Shown piece by piece: positions 1 through 9,900 of a stretch of DNA of 64,000 nt. The stretch spans positions 120,658-184,657 of the forward strand of contig NZ_NMQV01000004.1 in the NCBI RefSeq assembly GCF_002234375.1. The letters run 5' to 3'. Below the pieces are notes generated by a model. That model was not told the DNA's origin and did not search any database. It was given only the letters and a program-made list of their open reading frames with translations. The position numbers were made by a program, and so were the translations under genes. Within the stretch, counting starts at the first letter, position 1, and every line of letters begins with the position of its first letter. This DNA comes from Pseudomonas fluvialis. GTDB taxonomy: Bacteria > Pseudomonadota > Gammaproteobacteria > Pseudomonadales > Pseudomonadaceae.

Positions 1-176
1 ACCGTGTGTCGAACCTGATGCGCAACATGGATGCTTCCGAGTGGCTGACTGCGCCCAACCTGACCGAGGTTAAGGCTGTGACTGCCGGGGCTGTCGATCA
101 GGCCAATGTGTTCCAGTTGACCGTGCAGCAAACCAGGCCGCCGGTTGAAGGTGAGCAGGCGGGAGTTAAGCCATGA
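1..176 (+). CDS. pilN: PilN, C-terminal fragment (type IV pilus alignment subcomplex)
   Basis: The gene is cut by the left edge. The first complete codon is at base 3, and the frame runs 57 codons to a TGA that overlaps the pilO start codon (ATGA). The visible tail contains SEWLTAPNLTEV and VFQLTVQQT, which fits the C-terminal end of the periplasmic fold of PilN. PilN is a bitopic inner-membrane protein that pairs with PilO and binds PilM through its N-terminus, which is not visible here. Identity rests on the tail plus the immediate pilO-pilP-pilQ context. Confidence 0.85.
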   Translation, partial: RVSNLMRNMDASEWLTAPNLTEVKAVTAGAVDQANVFQLTVQQTRPPVEGEQAGVKP

Positions 177-793
177 GTTTTGCCAAGAGTCTCGAATCGC
201 TGAAGAAAGTTGAGCTGTCGGAGCTTGATCTCAATAACATCGGTGTCTGGCCGGCACCTGTTAAGTTCATCTTTGCTGTTATTTTGTTTGTGGTTGTGCT
301 TTTTCTTGGGTACCACTTCCATCTGCAAGATCTGCAGGTTTCGCTGGATGCACAGGTGGCGGAAGAGCAAACCCTGAAGGAGCAGTTTTCTGTTAAGGCA
401 TTTCAGGCCGCCAATCTTGATGCTTATAAAGAGCAAATGGTGGAAATGGAGGAGTCGTTTGGTGCTTTGCTGAGGCAGCTTCCCAGCGATACTGAAGTGC
501 CTGGCTTGCTCGAGGATATCACGCGTACTGGTCTGGGTAGTGGTCTGGATTTCGAGCAAATCAAGCTGTTACCTGAGGTGGCTCAGCAGTTCTATATCGA
601 GTTGCCTATCCAGATTGATGTGGTGGGCAGCTATCACGATTTGGCAACTTTTGTCAGCGGTGTGGCGAGCTTGCCGCGCATCGTAACCCTGCATGATTTC
701 GCTATTGCTCCTGCTGCAGAGGGAAGTTCACGTTTGAAGATGGGGATTTTGGCCAAAACTTATCGCTACAACGATAAGGGGGTTAATCAATGA
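173..793 (+). CDS. pilO: PilO, type IV pilus inner-membrane alignment protein
   Basis: 206 residues. There is a short cytoplasmic N-terminus, one membrane segment at about residues 28-47 (FIFAVILFVVVLFLGYHF), a coiled-coil stretch at about 50-100, and a periplasmic ferredoxin-like domain. PilO forms a heterodimer with PilN and links the inner-membrane motor platform to PilP and the PilQ secretin. Start and stop overlap both neighbours by 4 bp (ATGA), so pilN, pilO and pilP are probably translationally coupled in one operon. The assignment is firm from length, topology and gene order. Confidence 0.95.
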   Translation: MSFAKSLESLKKVELSELDLNNIGVWPAPVKFIFAVILFVVVLFLGYHFHLQDLQVSLDAQVAEEQTLKEQFSVKAFQAANLDAYKEQMVEMEESFGALLRQLPSDTEVPGLLEDITRTGLGSGLDFEQIKLLPEVAQQFYIELPIQIDVVGSYHDLATFVSGVASLPRIVTLHDFAIAPAAEGSSRLKMGILAKTYRYNDKGVNQ

Positions 794-1320
794 TCCGCTT
801 TAAGTATTTAACTGCGCTTGCTGTCGCAACATTGCTTGCCGGTTGCGAGTCTCACTCTGGTTTTGCGGATTTGAATGCTTTTATGGATGAGGTGCGTGCT
901 CGTCCAAAGGGCGCTATCGAGCCGTTGCCCAAGTTTGCTGCCTACGAGCCTTTTACTTATCAGGCCAGCAACTTGCGGAGTCCCTTCCAGCCGCCCATCA
1001 AGATTGACATGGCCGCTAAGCAAAAAGCTGGTGATCGAGTGGTCAAGCCAGACGAGACGCGGATCAAGCAGTTTCTGGAGGGTTTCAATATAGAGACCTT
1101 TACCATGGTGGGAACGCTGTCTAATGACGCAGGTACCTACGCGTTGATTACCGGTAGTGATGGCGTGCATCGCGTCAAGATCGGTGATTATCTCGGCACC
1201 AATCATGGCAAGGTGGTAGCTATCAGCGAGTCGCAAATTGATGTAGTAGAAATTGTCACCGACGGTGAGGGCGGATGGGTCGAGCGCCCGCGCTCCCTTA
1301 CGCTCAAAGAGCGCTCATAG
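790..1320 (+). CDS. pilP: PilP, type IV pilus lipoprotein
   Basis: 176 residues. The lipoprotein signal ends in LLAG|C with the lipidated Cys at position 19. A flexible linker follows, then a C-terminal beta-sandwich HR domain from about residue 95 (FTMVGTLSNDAGTYALI) that docks on the N-domains of PilQ. It overlaps pilO by 4 bp. PilP bridges the PilN/PilO dimer in the inner membrane and the outer-membrane secretin. The length is typical of Pseudomonas PilP. Confidence 0.95.
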   Translation: MIRFKYLTALAVATLLAGCESHSGFADLNAFMDEVRARPKGAIEPLPKFAAYEPFTYQASNLRSPFQPPIKIDMAAKQKAGDRVVKPDETRIKQFLEGFNIETFTMVGTLSNDAGTYALITGSDGVHRVKIGDYLGTNHGKVVAISESQIDVVEIVTDGEGGWVERPRSLTLKERS

Positions 1321-1371
1321 GACGAATGCACGATGAACAACACAGATAACTCTTCACGTCGAGGCTGCCCG

Positions 1372-3495
1372 ATGAAGCACGGATTCCTCCCTCTCGGTCT
1401 GGCTGCGGTTCTGGCAGGCTTTGCGCCTTCCTTGTTTGCGGCCAACATTCAGAGCCTGGATGTCGCCTCGCTACCAGGTGACAAGATTGAGCTTAAGCTC
1501 GGTCTGGATGAGCCAGTTGCCGCTCCGCGTGGCTATACCATCGAGCAGCCTGCGCGAATTGCTCTGGATCTACCTGGAGTCTCCAGCAAGTTGGGGATCA
1601 AGAATCGTGAGCTGGGTGCGGGTAATGCACGCAGCCTGACTGTAGTCGAGGCTAAAGATCGCACCCGTCTGATTGTTAACCTTACTACGCTTACGCCTTA
1701 CTCTACCCGTGTTGAGGGTAATAACCTTTACGTGGTGATTGGTGCGGGCCAGGCGGCTGTTGCCGCGTCCGCTGCGCCGGTGGCGCAGCCCGTTGTGACT
1801 GCGCCCGTTAAAGCAGTGACCTCCGCAGCCAAGGAAATTCGGAATATTGATTTCCAGCGTGGCGAGCAGGGTGAAGGCAATCTGGTTATCGATCTCTCGG
1901 ACTCCAGTATCACGCCGAATATCGAGGAGCAGGGTGGCAAAATTCGCGTTACATTTGCCAAAACGCAGTTGCCTGAAGCCATGCGTGCGCGTCTTGATGT
2001 CAAGGATTTCGCAACGCCGGTTAACTTCGTCAATGCCAGTGTGAGCGGCGATAATGTGTCCATCGTCATTGAACCAACCGGCTTTTATGATTATCTGGCC
2101 TTTCAGGCTGACAATCGTCTGACTATCAGTGTCAAGCCGTTGGCCCAGGATGAAGTGGAGAAGCGCAAAGCTGAGCGTTTTGCCTATACGGGTGAAAAGC
2201 TTTCGCTCAACTTCCAGGATATTGATGTGCGTTCGGTGTTGCAGTTGATCGCCGATTTTACTGACCTGAATTTGGTTGCCAGCGATACTGTGGAGGGCAG
2301 CATTACGCTGCGTCTACAGAATGTGCCTTGGGATCAGGCGCTGGATCTGGTTCTGAAAACCAAGGGTCTCGACAAGCGCAAGGTCGGCAATGTCTTGTTG
2401 GTTGCCCCGGCGGAAGAAATCGCCGCGCGTGAGCGTCAGGAGCTTGAGGCGAAGAAGCAAATTGCTGAGCTCGCCCCCCTGCGTCGCGAGCTGATTCAGG
2501 TTAACTACGCCAAAGCTTCTGACATCGCCAAGCTGTTCCAGTCGGTTGCCACTGCAGATGGTGCTGTTCCGGATCGTGGCTCAATTACCGTGGACGATCG
2601 CACCAACAGCATCATTGCATTCCAGACGCAGGATCGCTTGGATGAATTGCGCCGCGTTGTCGCGCAGCTGGATATTCCGGTACGCCAAGTCATGATTGAG
2701 GCGCGCATTGTTGAGGCGGCTGTTGGTTACGACAAGGCTCTGGGTGTTCGTTGGGGGGGCGCTTTCTGGGGTGACAAAAACTGGAATTTCTACGGTAAGG
2801 ACGGTGCTCAAACCGTCGAAACCAAAGATGGAGTGACTACATTGCGTCTCCCAGGTACTGACACTGTCGGTAACTGGACGGCTAAAGATGGTGTAGCACC
2901 GGTTCCGTTTGTCGATATGGGCTTGGCTAACAGTACCTCTGGTATTGGTTTGGGCTTTGTAACCGATAATGCCATTCTTGATCTGCAGTTGTCGGCGATG
3001 GAAAAAACCGGTAACGGGGAAGTGATTTCTCAGCCTAAAGTGGTGACTTCGGACAAGGAGACGGCCAAGATTCTCAAAGGCTCGGAGATTCCTTATGAAG
3101 AATCTAGCTCCAGCGGTGCGACCACGGTTGCTTTCAAGGAAGCTGCGCTTTCCCTCGAAGTAACACCGCAAATCACGCCAGATAATCGAGTGATTATGGA
3201 AGTTAAGGTCAACAAGGATGAGCCGGACTTTTCTCAGGCAGTCAAAGGTGTCCCGCCAATCAAGAAGAACGAGGTTAACGCCAAGGTGTTGATCAATGAC
3301 GGTGAGACCATTGTCTTGGGGGGCGTATTCTCCAGTACGCAGACTAAATCAGTGGAGAAAGTACCTTTCTTGGGCGACCTGCCATACTTGGGGCGTCTCT
3401 TCCGTCGTGACATTGTGGAAGACAAGAAGAATGAGCTGCTGGTCTTCCTCACCCCGCGCATCATGAATAGTCAGTCGATTGCCGTGAATCGCTGA
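1372..3495 (+). CDS. pilQ: PilQ, type IV pilus outer-membrane secretin
   Basis: Outer-membrane pore through which the pilus is extruded. From the ATG at 1372 the product is 707 residues, with a clean signal peptide (MKHGFLPLGLAAVLAG... cut near FAA) and a GAGG Shine-Dalgarno at 1360-1364. An in-frame ATG at 1333 would add 13 polar residues ahead of the signal and is less likely. Domains in order: two AMIN domains (about 25-260) that bind peptidoglycan, an STN/N0 domain (about 290-345), N1 (about 385-450), and the C-terminal secretin barrel with VPFLGDLPYLGRLFR near the end. It follows pilP after a short gap in the same operon. Confidence 0.95.
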   Translation: MKHGFLPLGLAAVLAGFAPSLFAANIQSLDVASLPGDKIELKLGLDEPVAAPRGYTIEQPARIALDLPGVSSKLGIKNRELGAGNARSLTVVEAKDRTRLIVNLTTLTPYSTRVEGNNLYVVIGAGQAAVAASAAPVAQPVVTAPVKAVTSAAKEIRNIDFQRGEQGEGNLVIDLSDSSITPNIEEQGGKIRVTFAKTQLPEAMRARLDVKDFATPVNFVNASVSGDNVSIVIEPTGFYDYLAFQADNRLTISVKPLAQDEVEKRKAERFAYTGEKLSLNFQDIDVRSVLQLIADFTDLNLVASDTVEGSITLRLQNVPWDQALDLVLKTKGLDKRKVGNVLLVAPAEEIAARERQELEAKKQIAELAPLRRELIQVNYAKASDIAKLFQSVATADGAVPDRGSITVDDRTNSIIAFQTQDRLDELRRVVAQLDIPVRQVMIEARIVEAAVGYDKALGVRWGGAFWGDKNWNFYGKDGAQTVETKDGVTTLRLPGTDTVGNWTAKDGVAPVPFVDMGLANSTSGIGLGFVTDNAILDLQLSAMEKTGNGEVISQPKVVTSDKETAKILKGSEIPYEESSSSGATTVAFKEAALSLEVTPQITPDNRVIMEVKVNKDEPDFSQAVKGVPPIKKNEVNAKVLINDGETIVLGGVFSSTQTKSVEKVPFLGDLPYLGRLFRRDIVEDKKNELLVFLTPRIMNSQSIAVNR

Positions 3496-3501
3496 GTGCT
3501 T

Positions 3502-4020
3502 GTGGCCAATTTGATTCTGGTCGGCCCGATGGGTGCTGGTAAAAGCACCATCGGGCGCTTGTTGGCCAAGGAAGTGCGTTACCTGTTCAAAGATTCCGAT
3601 AAGGAAATCGAGCAGCGTACGGGGGCGGATATTCCCTGGATCTTTGATGTAGAGGGGGAGCAGGGCTTTCGTGAGCGCGAGCAGGCTATGATTGCTGAGC
3701 TTTGCGCGGAGGATGGCCTGGTTCTGGCGACAGGCGGTGGTGTGGTGATGCGTCCCGAGAACCGCCAGGCTATTCGCCAGGGTGGCCGGGTTATCTACCT
3801 GCACACGTCGGTGGAGCAGCAGTTGGAGCGCACTTCGCGTGATCGTAACCGCCCCTTGTTGCGAACGGCCAATCCTGGGCGTGTTCTCACTGAATTGATG
3901 GCGATTCGTGACCCACTCTACCGAGAGGTGGCAGATATCATCATCGAAACCGATGAGCGGCCGCCGCGCCTGGTGGTTCAGGAAATTCTCGCGCAGCTGC
4001 AGAGTCTTCCTCCTCGCTGA
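3502..4020 (+). CDS. aroK: Shikimate kinase
   Basis: Phosphorylates shikimate with ATP in the shikimate pathway. The Walker A motif is GPMGAGKST near the N-terminus. A GGG-containing shikimate-binding loop (ATGGGVVMR) and the lid arginines (RDRNRPLL) are present. The GTG at 3502 gives [15 protein letters not shown] and a 172-residue protein, the length I recall for the P. aeruginosa enzyme. A GTG at 3496, directly after the pilQ stop, would add two residues. It is directly downstream of pilQ and upstream of aroB, the usual gammaproteobacterial arrangement. Confidence 0.95.
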   Translation: MANLILVGPMGAGKSTIGRLLAKEVRYLFKDSDKEIEQRTGADIPWIFDVEGEQGFREREQAMIAELCAEDGLVLATGGGVVMRPENRQAIRQGGRVIYLHTSVEQQLERTSRDRNRPLLRTANPGRVLTELMAIRDPLYREVADIIIETDERPPRLVVQEILAQLQSLPPR

Positions 4021-4069
4021 TTGGCTGCCGCTTCTGCGGTATGCTAATGGCCATTTTAGCGAGGGCAGC

Positions 4070-5167
4070 ATGCGTACACTTCAGGTCGATCTCGGCGAGC
4101 GTAGTTATCCGATCATCATTGGCAGTCATCTGTTGGGGCAGGGTGATTTGTTGCGTCCCTACATTGCGGGGCGGCAGGTGGCCATCGTAACCAACAGCAC
4201 GGTTGCACCTTTGTATCTGGAGCGTTTGCAGCAGGCGCTCGGTGGCTATGCGGTTATCTCTATTGTTCTGCCCGATGGTGAGGCTTTTAAGGATTGGCAG
4301 CACTTGCAGCTGATCTTCGATGGCTTGCTGCAGGCGCGCCATGATCGGCGCACGACCCTGATCGCCTTGGGCGGTGGGGTCGTTGGCGATATGACGGGTT
4401 TTGCTGCTGCTTGCTATCAGCGCGGCGTCGACTTCATCCAGGTTCCGACCACACTGCTCTCGCAGGTTGATTCCTCGGTGGGTGGCAAGACCGGCATCAA
4501 TCACCCGCTGGGTAAGAACATGGTCGGCGCGTTCTATCAGCCCAAGGCTGTGCTGATTGATGCTGCCACCCTGCAAACCCTTCCCGCGCGTGAGTTGTCG
4601 GCAGGTTTGGCCGAGGTGATCAAGTATGGCTTGATTTGCGATGCGCCTTTTCTTGACTGGCTGGAACAAAACATCGTTGCCCTGCGTGAGTTGCAGCCGG
4701 CGGCACTCATTGAGGCTATCGAGCGGTCCTGTGCTGCCAAGGCCCGGGTAGTTGCTGCGGATGAGCGTGAGTCGGGATTGCGCGCCACGCTAAACCTTGG
4801 ACACACCTTCGGGCATGCCATCGAAACCCACATGGGCTATGGCAAGTGGCTGCATGGCGAAGCCGTGGCGGCTGGAACCCTCATGGCCGCACAGATGTCA
4901 CATCGCTTGGGTTGGTTGACAGCCAGTGAGCGTGATTGCGTGGCGCGCTTGTTAATTGCGGCGGGGTTGCCCGTGGTGCCGCCTGCCGAGATGACGGCGG
5001 AAGATTTCTTGCAGCATATGGCTGTGGATAAGAAAGTACTGGATGGCCAGTTGCGCCTTGTTTTGCTCAAGGCAATGGGCGAGGCCTGTGTCACTGCTGA
5101 TTATCCGGCGAGCCTGCTGCAGGACGTACTGCTAACCGACTATGCCGCTATTGTCGCGCAACTCTGA
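4070..5167 (+). CDS. aroB: 3-dehydroquinate synthase
   Basis: Converts DAHP to 3-dehydroquinate using NAD and a divalent metal. The start is set at the ATG at 4070, with GAGG just upstream, giving 365 residues. The frame is open further upstream, but that part overlaps aroK and is not family-like. Visible motifs include the NAD-binding [30 protein letters not shown], the metal ligands in [12 protein letters not shown], and the Glu in AEVIKYG. It forms an aroK-aroB pair behind pilQ. Confidence 0.96.
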   Translation: MRTLQVDLGERSYPIIIGSHLLGQGDLLRPYIAGRQVAIVTNSTVAPLYLERLQQALGGYAVISIVLPDGEAFKDWQHLQLIFDGLLQARHDRRTTLIALGGGVVGDMTGFAAACYQRGVDFIQVPTTLLSQVDSSVGGKTGINHPLGKNMVGAFYQPKAVLIDAATLQTLPARELSAGLAEVIKYGLICDAPFLDWLEQNIVALRELQPAALIEAIERSCAAKARVVAADERESGLRATLNLGHTFGHAIETHMGYGKWLHGEAVAAGTLMAAQMSHRLGWLTASERDCVARLLIAAGLPVVPPAEMTAEDFLQHMAVDKKVLDGQLRLVLLKAMGEACVTADYPASLLQDVLLTDYAAIVAQL

Positions 5168-5182
5168 GAGATTCGACGCTAA

Positions 5183-6727
5183 ATGAACAGCATGCATGCT
5201 GACGAGGCTTTCCTCGCGCATTACCAGCTCAGTCATGACCCCTTTGCGGCTCGAGTGCCGGGCTTCAAATTCTTTCCTGCGCAACGCAAGCCGGTGCTTG
5301 GGCAGTTGCATCATCTGGCGCGTTATAGCCAGTTGTTGTTGGTGGTGAGCGGGCCTCAGGGGAGTGGTAAGACGCTATTGCGCCAAGCGCTGGTTGCCAG
5401 CACCAATAAGCAGGCGGTGCTCAGTGTGGTGTTGTCGGCGCGAACATCTCCAGATGCAGCCTCCCTGTTGCGTCAGGTGGCGCAGGGAATTGGCGAGCAA
5501 CAGGCGGAGTTACCGATGTTGCTTGCGCGCATCGGACAGCTTACCTTGACCGGCCAGGAAGTTTACCTGTTAGTGGATGATGCAGAGCTGCTCGATGAGT
5601 CGGCTTTGCGTGCTTTGTTCGCTTTGGCAGAGGGGGGGCGAGACGGTCATCCGCATTTATTCCTGTTTGCGGAGCCTTCCCTGTTGGCGCGTCTCGATTC
5701 CCTGTCTGCCGGCGAAGAGCGCTATCACGCCATAGCCTTGCAGCCTTATTCGTTCGAGGAGTGCTGCGAGTATCTGGCGCAGCGCCTGGAGGGGGCGGGG
5801 CAGGCGCTCGAGCTATTCGACGAAGAGCAGTTGCAGGAAATCCATCGTGCATCCGGTGGTTGGCCAGGCGGTATTAACCAGGTTGCCAAGGATGAGCTGC
5901 TGGACGGCATGTTGGCGGCCCGGCGCTCGACGACTGCCTCGCGTGTACAGTGGCCTGTCAAGCACTTGTTGGCGCTGCTGGTGGTGGCTGGCGCTATGGC
6001 GGCGGCTTGGTTCATGCAGCGTGAAACCTCTGCCCCGCTGCAGGTTGAGGCGGAACGACCCCTTGAATTGGCGGTGCGGCCGGTAGTCAAGGCTGCGCAG
6101 CCTGTGGCAGTTGAGTCGACGGAAATTGCCTTCGATGGTGCGCGTCAGCCATTGCCGCTTCCGCTGGTGGGTGAAGCGCAGCCTGTCATTCGTCAGCCGC
6201 TTGCCGCGGCGGCGGGTTCGGAAGCCGAGGAGGTTGTCTCGCCGGGTAGTGCTGAGCCTGTTGCTCCGGTTACCAGTATTGCACCTGTGGTGGCTGTGCC
6301 AGCCTTGCCACCAGCACCAGCACCAGCACCAGCACCAGCACCAGCACCAGCACCGAAGCCCGTCCCTCCTGTACAGAACGTGCCTGCGAAGCCTGCTCCG
6401 GCCGCAGTCAGCAAGCCTCAGTCTGCTTCGGTTAAGGGTGTGTTGGCGGATAGCGCCTGGTATCGCAGTCAGGCGGCAGGGCGCTATGTGTTGCAGGTAG
6501 CGGGTACGCGCTCCGAGGCCAATGCGCAGGCGCTGGTGCGCCAAGGTGGTGGCGAATATCGCTACTTCCGCAAGCAGCATCAGGGGCAGCCGCTGTTTGT
6601 GGTCACATATGGTGCGTTCAGTGGCCGCGCAGCGGCACAGGCCGCCATCCGAGAGTTGCCCGCAAAGCTTCAGGCGGGCAAGCCCTGGCCGCGTAGTATC
6701 GGGAGTATCCAGCAGGAAATGGATTGA
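5183..6727 (+). CDS. AAA ATPase-SPOR membrane protein (DamX-like)
   Basis: 514 residues. The N-terminal ExeA-like AAA region has Walker A GPQGSGKT at 57-64 and a Walker B-like VYLLVDD at 127-133. One membrane segment lies at about 259-278. A Pro/Ala-rich linker includes an alternating PA run encoded by seven CCAGCA hexamers. The C-terminal SPOR domain (about 425-510) binds denuded septal peptidoglycan. The topology predicts a cytoplasmic ATPase tied through one TM to a periplasmic septum-binding domain. The position after aroB matches damX in enterobacteria. An ATG at 5192 is an alternative start. Role in division is inferred from family and position. Confidence 0.85.
   Translation: MNSMHADEAFLAHYQLSHDPFAARVPGFKFFPAQRKPVLGQLHHLARYSQLLLVVSGPQGSGKTLLRQALVASTNKQAVLSVVLSARTSPDAASLLRQVAQGIGEQQAELPMLLARIGQLTLTGQEVYLLVDDAELLDESALRALFALAEGGRDGHPHLFLFAEPSLLARLDSLSAGEERYHAIALQPYSFEECCEYLAQRLEGAGQALELFDEEQLQEIHRASGGWPGGINQVAKDELLDGMLAARRSTTASRVQWPVKHLLALLVVAGAMAAAWFMQRETSAPLQVEAERPLELAVRPVVKAAQPVAVESTEIAFDGARQPLPLPLVGEAQPVIRQPLAAAAGSEAEEVVSPGSAEPVAPVTSIAPVVAVPALPPAPAPAPAPAPAPAPKPVPPVQNVPAKPAPAAVSKPQSASVKGVLADSAWYRSQAAGRYVLQVAGTRSEANAQALVRQGGGEYRYFRKQHQGQPLFVVTYGAFSGRAAAQAAIRELPAKLQAGKPWPRSIGSIQQEMD
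6311..6352 (+). repeat. (CCAGCA)7 in-frame hexamer repeat
   Basis: Seven perfect tandem copies of CCAGCA encode Pro-Ala repeats in the periplasmic linker of the AAA-SPOR protein. Copy-number change by slippage would keep the frame and change linker length by two residues per unit. Confidence 0.95.
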
Positions 6728-6728
6728 T

Positions 6729-6764
6729 GCACTACTTTGGTGCGTGCATGCGCTAACATGGTGC
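6729..6764. promoter_or_regulatory. Tandem NtrC-like boxes upstream of gltB
   Basis: Two matches to the GCAC-N7-GTGC NtrC half-site pattern: GCACTACTTTGGTGC at 6729-6743 (exact) and GCGCTAACATGGTGC at 6750-6764 (one base off). Their centres are 21 bp apart, two helical turns, on the same DNA face. They lie about 180-215 bp ahead of the gltB start, immediately after the stop codon of the AAA-SPOR gene. Binding is inferred from the pattern only. Confidence 0.5.
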
Positions 6765-6821
6765 AGCGACGGATTCTTTCATAATTGCGACATATATTTT
6801 TGCGTTTGAGTCGCAAAAATG

Positions 6822-6864
6822 TGTGACACGCACAGGCAGATATGTACAATGGCCTCCCTTTCGC
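6822..6864 (+). promoter_or_regulatory. Candidate gltB promoter(s)
   Basis: A sigma-70-like promoter is readable as TGTGAC (6822-6827), 17 bp, TACAAT (6845-6850). Overlapping its downstream edge is a GG-N10-GC element (TGGCCTCCCTTTCGC, 6850-6864) that resembles a sigma-54 -24/-12 promoter, except that the -12 reads TCGC instead of TTGC. Which one is used cannot be decided from sequence. Confidence 0.4.
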
Positions 6865-6900
6865 CCGTGGAAAACTCGGTGTTTCCTTGTGCGCGAAAGG
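6857..6900 (+). promoter_or_regulatory. Stem-loop in gltB leader
   Basis: An outer perfect 8-bp stem CCTTTCGC/GCGAAAGG (6857-6864 with 6893-6900) encloses a second pairing GGAAAAC/GTTTCC (6869-6875 with 6881-6886). It starts about where the sigma-70-like promoter would initiate and lies about 40 bp before gltB. No U-run follows, so it is not a terminator. Confidence 0.5.
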
Positions 6901-6942
6901 TAAGCTGCTGTAATTGTTCATGTTTTTGCGGTGAGGGTGTCT

Positions 6943-9900
6943 ATGAAAGCAGGTTTGTACCGTCCTGATGAGTTCAGGGATAACTGCGGCTTTGGTTTGA
7001 TCGCCCACATGCAGGGTGAGGCCAGTCATCACTTGCTGCAGACCGCTATTGAGGCGCTGACCTGCATGACGCACCGCGGCGGCATCAATGCGGATGGCAA
7101 GACGGGGGATGGTTGTGGCCTGCTTATCCAGAAGCCTGATCAGTTCCTGCGTGCGGTGGCTCAGGAGCAGTTCTCGGTCGCATTGCCGGCGCAGTACGCG
7201 GTAGGCATGGTGTTCTTCAATCAGGACTCCAGCAAAGCCGAGCAGGCCCGCGAAAACATGAACCGCGCTATCCTCGCTGCCGGTCTGCAGTTGATCGGAT
7301 GGCGCAAGGTGCCTATCGATACGCGCGTGCTTGGGCGCCTGGCTCTGGAGCGCCTGCCGCAGATCGAGCAGGTGTTTATCGGCGGCGAGGGTTTCAGCGA
7401 GCAAGAGTTTGCCATCAAGCTGTTCAGCGCGCGGCGCCGCTCTTCGGTAGCCAATGCTGCCGACAGCGATCACTACATTTGCAGTTTCTCGCACAAGACC
7501 ATCATTTATAAGGGTCTGATGATGCCGGCCGACCTGGCCGCCTTCTATCCAGACTTGAGCGACGAGCGCCTGAAAACCGCTATTTGCGTGTTCCATCAGC
7601 GTTTCTCGACCAATACCTTGCCGAAATGGCCGCTGGCGCAACCTTTCCGCTTCCTGGCGCACAACGGCGAAATCAATACCATCACCGGCAACCGCAACTG
7701 GGCCCAGGCGCGTCGTCTGAAGTTTGCCAATGAGCAGATTCCCGACCTCGAAGAGCTGGGGCCGCTGGTCAATCGTGTCGGTTCCGACTCTTCGAGCATG
7801 GACAACATGCTGGAGTTGATGGTGACCGGCGGTATCGATCTGTTCCGTGGCGTGCGCATGATCATTCCGCCGGCTTGGCAGAATGTCGAAACCATGGACC
7901 CTGAGCTGCGTGCTTTTTATGAGTACAACTCCATGCATATGGAGCCGTGGGACGGCCCGGCTGGCGTGGTGTTGACCGATGGGCGTTATGCGGCCTGCCT
8001 GCTGGATCGCAATGGTCTGCGTCCGGCTCGTTGGGTGACCACAAAGAATGGCTACATCACCCTGGCCTCGGAAATCGGCGTGTGGAATTACCAGCCCTCA
8101 GACGTGCTGGCCAAGGGGCGCGTCGGGCCTGGACAGATTCTTGCGGTGGATACCGAAACAGGTCAGGTGCTGACTACCGATGACATCGACAATCGTCTGA
8201 AGTCGCGTCATCCCTACAAGAAATGGCTGCGCGAGCATGCCCTGCGTATCCAGGCGACCATGGCCGACAATGATCATGGTTCGGCCTTCTACGACAGCGA
8301 GCAGCTCAAGCAATACATGAAGATGTTCCAGGTCACCTTCGAGGAGCGTGATCAGGTACTGCGTCCGCTCGCCGAGCAGGGTCAGGAGGCCGTGGGCTCC
8401 ATGGGCGACGATACGCCCATGGCAGTGCTCAGTCAGCGAGTTCGCTCGCCCTATGACTATTTCCGTCAGCAGTTCGCCCAGGTGACCAATCCGCCGATCG
8501 ACCCGCTGCGTGAAGCCATCGTCATGTCGCTCGAGGTATGCCTGGGGGCCGAGCGCAATATCTTCGAAGAGTCGCCGTTGCATGCTGCGCGGGTCATTCT
8601 CAGTTCTCCGGTGATTTCGCCCTCCAAGTGGCGAGCGCTGATGAATCTGGATCGTGCGGGCTTCGAGCGCGCACACATTGACCTTAACTATGCGCAGAGC
8701 GAAGGCTTGCAGGCTGCCGTGCGTCGCGTGGTCGCGGAAGCCGAAGCTGCCGTGCGTGCCGGTAAGGTGCTGCTGGTGCTGAGTGACCGGCATATTGCGC
8801 CGGGCAAGCTGCCGATTCATGCCGCGCTGGCGGTGGGCGCGGTGCATCATCATCTGGTTGAGCTGGGCCTGCGTTGCGATTGCAATATCCTCGTGGAAAC
8901 CGCCACTGCACGCGACCCGCATCACTATGCCGTGCTGGTGGGCTTCGGGGCCTCGGCGGTCTATCCGTTCCTGGCTTATGAGGTGCTGGGCGATCTGATC
9001 CGTACCGGTGAGGTGCTGGGTGACCTCTATGAGGTCTTCAAGCACTACCGCAAGGGCATTGCCAAGGGCTTGCTGAAGATTCTCTCGAAGATGGGGATCT
9101 CGACGATCGGCTCCTATCGCGGCGCGCAGCTGTTCGAGGCGGTAGGCTTGTCCGAGGAGGTGACCTCGCTGTGCTTCCGTGGCGTGGCCAGTCGTATCCA
9201 GGGGGCACGCTTTGTCGATATCGAAGCCGAACAGCTGCTGCTGGCCGGTGAGGCCTGGGCTGCACGCAAGCCGATCCAGCAGGGCGGTCTGCTGAAGTTC
9301 GTGCATGGTGGCGAATATCACGCCTACAACCCGGATGTGGTGAACACCCTGCAGGCTGCCGTGCAGCAGGGTTGCTATGCCAAGTACAAGGAATATGCTG
9401 CGCTGGTGGATAACCGTCCGGTGGCGATGCTCCGTGACCTGCTGCAGGTCAAGGAAGCCGCGCAACCCTTGGCGCTGGATGAGGTGGAGCCGGTACAGGC
9501 CATCTTGCAGCGCTTTGACTCCGCGGGTATTTCCCTGGGGGCGCTATCGCCTGAGGCCCACGAAGCGATTGCCGAGGCGATGAATCGCTTGGGCGCGCGG
9601 TCCAACTCGGGTGAGGGTGGCGAAGACCCGGCGCGCTACGGCACGCTGAAGAGCTCCAAGATCAAGCAGGTGGCTACCGGTCGCTTTGGTGTTACCCCCG
9701 AGTATCTGGTCAATGCCGAGGTGTTGCAGATCAAGGTCGCCCAGGGTGCCAAGCCTGGCGAGGGCGGTCAGTTGCCGGGAGGCAAGGTCAATGGCCTGAT
9801 TGCGCGCCTGCGCTATGCGGTGCCGGGCGTGACGCTGATTTCGCCGCCGCCGCACCACGATATCTACTCCATCGAAGACTTGGCTCAGCTGATTTTTGAC

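Noticed and set aside
6315..6350. Short direct repeats as a CRISPR array
   Set aside because: It is a coding (CCAGCA)n tandem with no spacers; no CRISPR or cas genes are present.
6797..6819. TTTTTGCG/CGCAAAAA inverted repeat before gltB as a terminator
   Set aside because: The stem has only three G-C pairs and is followed by A residues on the plus strand, so it is a poor terminator for the AAA-SPOR gene.
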